This document shows, piece by piece, positions 40,485 through 43,538 of a stretch of DNA of 43,538 bases. A program made the position numbers and the translations under genes. This DNA comes from Terriglobales bacterium. Lineage in GTDB: Bacteria; Acidobacteriota; Terriglobia; Terriglobales; Acidobacteriaceae. A model generated the notes under the pieces. That model saw nothing but the letters and a program-made list of their open reading frames with translations. It was not told the DNA's origin and made no database searches. The stretch spans positions 1 to 43,538 of the forward strand of contig JAATGG010000081.1 of NCBI GenBank assembly GCA_015654835.1, read 5' to 3'. Position 1 is the stretch's first letter; every line of letters starts with the position of its first letter.

Positions 40485-40567
40485 GCCCAACCTCAGATCC
40501 AACAGATAGAGGCCGCGCGGGCAAACCCCAGGCTGTTCGTCAGGGCATGTCAGATGACCTCGCTCAA

Positions 40568-40589
40568 AAGCGGATGCTATCACAGACGC
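40568..40589 (-). repeat. 22-bp motif, copy 2 (possible -10 promoter element)
   Basis: Second copy of the motif at 38322-38343, sharing 20 of 22 bases including GGATGCTATCACAG. It lies about 85 bases upstream of the start at 40484 on the minus strand. No -35 box is visible near either copy. Confidence 0.55.
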
Positions 40590-40734
40590 GCCAAGCACCG
40601 GGACGGCACGCCGCCCTGCGAGCCATGCTTTCGGTGGCTGCGAAGGACGGCATGGACCGGAGCTTCAGTATCAATCCATGTGCCGTGACGGCTCGACAGG
40701 AGGACTGCACGGGCCGTCGCCGACACGCATGTTG

Positions 40735-42129
40735 TCATCGGGGCACGATCTGAACGATGGAGATCTGATCGGTCACGGTGAGCGAGGTCATGTTCCCATA
40801 CATAGGTTGGTTGAACGAGACGACATTGCCTGTTGCGTTGAACTGGTAGTCTTTGCTGGCCGCATACGAGCCGTTCAGAAGGATGGCTATGTTTTGCGGA
40901 ATCACAGAAACCGGAGTCGCGGTGACGGGGTTCCAGCTACTTTGCTCCAGCCACAAGACGAGCCAGAATGAGCCGTCGCTTTTCTGCAGCAGGAGATGAT
41001 TCAACGTTGGGCCCGCTCCGACGATGGAGTAGGGAAGCGATGCCGGCGTGAAGGAGCTACCCTGATCGGACAGCAGCGAGAGAAGGTTCTTCAACGCTGT
41101 GAAAGCAGGCTTGGGGGTCAGATCGCTGCGAAGCAAACCATAGCCTTCCGGCGAAGTAGGTTCGTCCAATAATTGATAGAAGAAGGTTTGCTTAAATCCC
41201 TGTTTGAAACTCAGCAGCAAAGTGCGCGGGAGATAAGAAGCCTGCACGCTCTCCGGCACGGTATAGGGCGTCGAGGTGGAGGGGAAAGAGATGTATCCAT
41301 TTTCCGTCACCACGGAGGGAAGTCCGGGAGCGTCGGTAGCAGCTTGATCTTTCCAATAGCCGAAGCTGCCGTAACTGTGTCCTTGAGAGTCAAAGCTGCC
41401 CCAGCCGGGGTTGCCGGGGTTGCGGCCGCCAAAATAAATGTGCAAATTATTGACCTTGATTTGCGACGCGATGTCGCCTGCAAGCGCATAGGAGCCGGGA
41501 GAGATAAACGACGGCCCCAGCAGCGGGACGTTGAGATCCTGCGCCGCAGACTGCAGCATGGGAAGAAAGAACAGCATGTTGGCAATGCCCGCGAGGCCGC
41601 CGCCACCGCAGTTGCCCGACATATCGCATTCGTTGGGCGGCTCGATTGCCTCCATATCCTGCGCGTTGGCGGCCAACTTTTTGATCGCCTGCGGCGTGAT
41701 GCTGAAGTCCAGCGGAATTACGTACGTGCTTTTGATTCCAGCCACAGCCAGGGCTTGATGCTCCTGGATAATCGGAGAGTAGGCGGGCGCGTTGGTATAG
41801 CCTTCGCGGATATGGTGCACACCAAGATTCTGGAGCGCCATCAACACTTGCGGCCAGGCGGTGGAGTAGAGAGTGCCCGCGTAAGTGAGATGAGTAACAA
41901 CTCCTGCCGTATCCACAAAGGTTGTGGCCGCGGCAGCTTGTTCGGCGGGCAATTGAGCAGCTTGCGCAGAACAACTTTGCCGGGAAGCGACGACCAAGCC
42001 AAACACTAGAACGATAAGAAAGATGGGAAGATTGCAAACACTGGTGAATGAAAAAGTAAGTGGAGCGTGAACTTGACATAGCCCGAGCCGGGCCGGCTTG
42101 GCCGCCTTGAAGAAACTAAGTAGATTCAA
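40735..42129 (-). CDS. Secreted clan GH-A-like glycosidase-domain protein, paralogue of 33571-35394
   Basis: A 464-residue exported protein starting at a TTG at 42129, with AAGGAAG six bases upstream. A hydrophobic signal segment (about 34-48) ends near AQAAQ. The rest aligns from end to end with residues 205-607 of the other gene: THLTYAGTLYSTAWPQVL, HHIREGY, EHQALA, NECDMSGNCGGGG, YFGGRNPG, PYTVPESV and SFWLVLWLEQSS. The same putative catalytic residues are present, Asn166-Glu167 and Glu276 (VTENGY). It lacks the lipobox, Thr/Pro linker and Ig-like domain, so it may be secreted and soluble or held by its signal anchor. The substrate is unknown. Confidence 0.75.
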   Translation of the reverse strand: MNLLSFFKAAKPARLGLCQVHAPLTFSFTSVCNLPIFLIVLVFGLVVASRQSCSAQAAQLPAEQAAAATTFVDTAGVVTHLTYAGTLYSTAWPQVLMALQNLGVHHIREGYTNAPAYSPIIQEHQALAVAGIKSTYVIPLDFSITPQAIKKLAANAQDMEAIEPPNECDMSGNCGGGGLAGIANMLFFLPMLQSAAQDLNVPLLGPSFISPGSYALAGDIASQIKVNNLHIYFGGRNPGNPGWGSFDSQGHSYGSFGYWKDQAATDAPGLPSVVTENGYISFPSTSTPYTVPESVQASYLPRTLLLSFKQGFKQTFFYQLLDEPTSPEGYGLLRSDLTPKPAFTALKNLLSLLSDQGSSFTPASLPYSIVGAGPTLNHLLLQKSDGSFWLVLWLEQSSWNPVTATPVSVIPQNIAILLNGSYAASKDYQFNATGNVVSFNQPMYGNMTSLTVTDQISIVQIVPR

Positions 42130-42230
42130 TGCACACTTCCTTAGACGCAGAAGAGCAAACCGGAGGAAACGTTCAGGCGTGCGGGAGCTTCTGCGTACCG
42201 GTGAAATTTACTTTCTATTTAGAACATCTC

Positions 42231-42337
42231 TCCTATTCGTGCGGTATTTCGAGAGGCATACGAGGCGGCATTTTCTTGAGGAAGACGCCACGCAACGATC
42301 AGGGCTTCCCTGCTGCAGCAGTAGGAGAACTGCCATA
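42231..42337. repeat. Dispersed 107-bp repeat, copy B
   Basis: About 69 percent identical to 25241-25347 with no net gap by hand alignment. The central hairpin-forming TTTTCTTGAG is identical. It lies about 100 bases upstream of the glycosidase-like gene start. Confidence 0.7.
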
Positions 42338-42399
42338 GCTCGGGAGATTTTCTCCAGAGCATTTCAGAATACACACAGACTTTTTGATAGCCGTGAAAG

Positions 42400-42425
42400 G
42401 TGGCTTTTCTTGAGAAAAAAGCCAC
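42400..42425. repeat. Third repeat core, perfect hairpin
   Basis: GTGGCTTTT / AAAAGCCAC, a 9-bp stem with an 8-base loop CTTGAGAA. On the minus strand GTGGC-TTTTTTC-TCAAGAAAA-GCC aligns to the core of copy B, so this is a third, shorter member of the repeat in the same orientation. Confidence 0.6.
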
Positions 42426-42635
42426 TCAAATGTGCGCTTTCGGTCTATATCCATTCCGAAATTGCTATAACGGTAGCGCAATACCGATCCGTTGGCAATT
42501 GAAAATCTTGCAAATGCCGGTTCGCTGTGCGGGCCTGTAAGTCGAATACGTGCCCAGTGCATCGAACCGGCAGAAAGGTTCTATAAAGATGGTGATCTGG
42601 AAAGACTTTCTATTTTGTGCTATGCGCGCATCTGT

Positions 42636-43538
42636 TTAAAGGCTCACAGTTGCCGGCAAGATATCTTCCACATCGACCCATTGGATGGGATAGTTGCCGG
42701 TGTAGCAGGCGACGCAGAAGCCGTGCTGCTGGTCGCTGCCGCAGCAATTGAGCAGGCCATCGAGCGAGAGATAGGCGAGAGAGTCGGCCTCGATAAAATG
42801 GCGAATCTCTTCAATCGACTTATTGGCGGCAATGAGGTCCCGTTTGCTGGGCGTATCGACGCCATAAAAACACGGCGACACGGTGGGCGGACAGCTAATG
42901 CGCAGGTGCACTTCACGGGCGCCGGCACCGCGCACCATGCGCACGATTTTGCGGCTTGTGGTTCCGCGAATAATTGAGTCGTCGATGAGGATGACGCGCT
43001 TGCCTTCAAGCAGATTGCGCACCGGGTTGAGCTTGAGCTTGACGCCGAAATCGCGCACCCGCTGCTCGGGCTCGATAAACGTGCGGCCCACGTAGTGATT
43101 GCGGATCAGGCCCATGCGGAACGGCAGGCCAGCCTCTTCAGCATAGCCCAGCGCCGCAGTGACACCGGAGTCGGGCACGGGCACCACCACGTCGGCGGCT
43201 ACGCCCGATTCGCGAGCTAACTGGCGGCCCATCTGATCGCGGCTCTCCTGCACCCAGCGGCCATAGATACGGCTGTCGGGGCGCGCGAAGTAGACATGCT
43301 CGAAGATGCAACTCGACCGCGGCACGCCGCTTGCATATTGGCGGCTGGTCACGCCGTCCTCGGTGACCATCACCAGTTCGCCGGGCAGCACGTCGCGTTC
43401 ATATTCAGCGCGCAGCAGATCGAAGGCGCAGGTTTCGGAGGCGAAAACGATTGTGTCGGGTCCATCGGGATTTTTGATGCGGCCCATCGACAGCGGCCTG
43501 AATCCTCGCGGATCACGGGCGGCAAAGATGCGGTCGCG
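42636..43538 (-). CDS. purF: Amidophosphoribosyltransferase, C-terminal part (5' end outside the window)
   Basis: The enzyme of the first committed step of purine synthesis, transferring ammonia from glutamine to PRPP. The frame is open to the right edge, where the residues read ARDPRGFRPL, a conserved part of the glutaminase domain; the N-terminal Cys nucleophile is off the window. Present are the rest of the glutaminase domain and the phosphoribosyltransferase domain with the PRPP loop VILIDDSIIRGTTSRK. Cys residues in NCCGS and GFCVACYTGNYP at the C terminus match the Fe-S-cluster-bearing Bacillus-type enzyme, so the protein should be oxygen-sensitive. Confidence 0.95.
   Translation of the reverse strand, partial: RDRIFAARDPRGFRPLSMGRIKNPDGPDTIVFASETCAFDLLRAEYERDVLPGELVMVTEDGVTSRQYASGVPRSSCIFEHVYFARPDSRIYGRWVQESRDQMGRQLARESGVAADVVVPVPDSGVTAALGYAEEAGLPFRMGLIRNHYVGRTFIEPEQRVRDFGVKLKLNPVRNLLEGKRVILIDDSIIRGTTSRKIVRMVRGAGAREVHLRISCPPTVSPCFYGVDTPSKRDLIAANKSIEEIRHFIEADSLAYLSLDGLLNCCGSDQQHGFCVACYTGNYPIQWVDVEDILPATVSL

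Larger units (their letters stand above)
42130..42635. other. Gene-free region between purF and the glycosidase-like gene
   Basis: About 500 bases. It holds repeat copy B (42231-42337) and a third core (42400-42425). No ribosome-binding-site-led frame is present. purF is transcribed into this region. Confidence 0.55.

Noticed and set aside
38694-40688. Long open frame antisense to the spermidine-synthase-like gene
   Set aside because: Its translation is a charged, low-complexity Gln/Glu/Arg string with no hydrophobic core, while the other strand gives membrane helices and a SAM-binding fold.
42098-42502. Protein-coding gene of 134 residues opposite the start of the glycosidase-like gene
   Set aside because: It overlaps the start region of the other gene and repeat copies B and C, and its residue composition is that of a shadow frame.

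Overview
The window reads as chromosomal DNA of a GC-rich Gram-negative bacterium. Gene content suggests Acidobacteriota (Acidobacteriaceae/Terriglobia): tandem bactofilins, a very long pyruvate:ferredoxin oxidoreductase, secreted Thr/Pro-linker glycosidase-like proteins, and SD-led genes mixed with apparently leaderless ones. The phylum is an inference from family recall; no 16S gene or close reference is visible.

Layout. Bases 1-3258 are the right end of an integrated element: the tail of a phage-like structural gene, a small unknown gene, a two-gene ribbon-helix-helix/zinc-ribbon module, a second RHH gene and a tyrosine integrase. They end at a 50-bp copy of the 3' part of tRNA-Thr(CGT), which marks the attachment site; the intact tRNA should lie left of the window. 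From 3259 rightwards the host backbone follows: a MerR-TPR fusion regulator; a bifunctional RelA/SpoT enzyme with a -10 box directly abutting its start codon; a c-type cytochrome; an RlmI-type methyltransferase; an RHH/MobC-like gene broken at a C10 tract; a GAF-EAL c-di-GMP phosphodiesterase; a secreted prolyl oligopeptidase; the lipid II flippase MurJ; two bactofilins; RNase R; a DUF4870-like membrane protein; YggX; tRNA-Pro(GGG); a TolC-family protein; and the pgl-glk operon.

From 24.8 kb on come a 1570-residue PFOR with two large insertions, a Gp49-type RelE toxin with its XRE antitoxin, a 51-residue membrane protein, an OYE-family flavin oxidoreductase, a MerR regulator, two paralogous clan GH-A-like secreted proteins (33.6-35.4 and 40.7-42.1 kb) flanking an atypical EF-G-like GTPase and a membrane-anchored spermidine-synthase-like protein, and the 3' part of purF running off the right edge.

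How the parts relate. pgl and glk are translationally coupled and feed glucose into the oxidative pentose phosphate or Entner-Doudoroff routes; PFOR would oxidise the resulting pyruvate. MurJ and the bactofilins concern cell-wall synthesis and cell shape. SpoT and the EAL protein handle the second messengers ppGpp and c-di-GMP. The least explained signals are a 107-bp repeat at 25.2 and 42.2 kb with a third hairpin core nearby, long C tracts inside coding regions, promoters placed so that transcription would begin on the start codon, and the insertions in PFOR.
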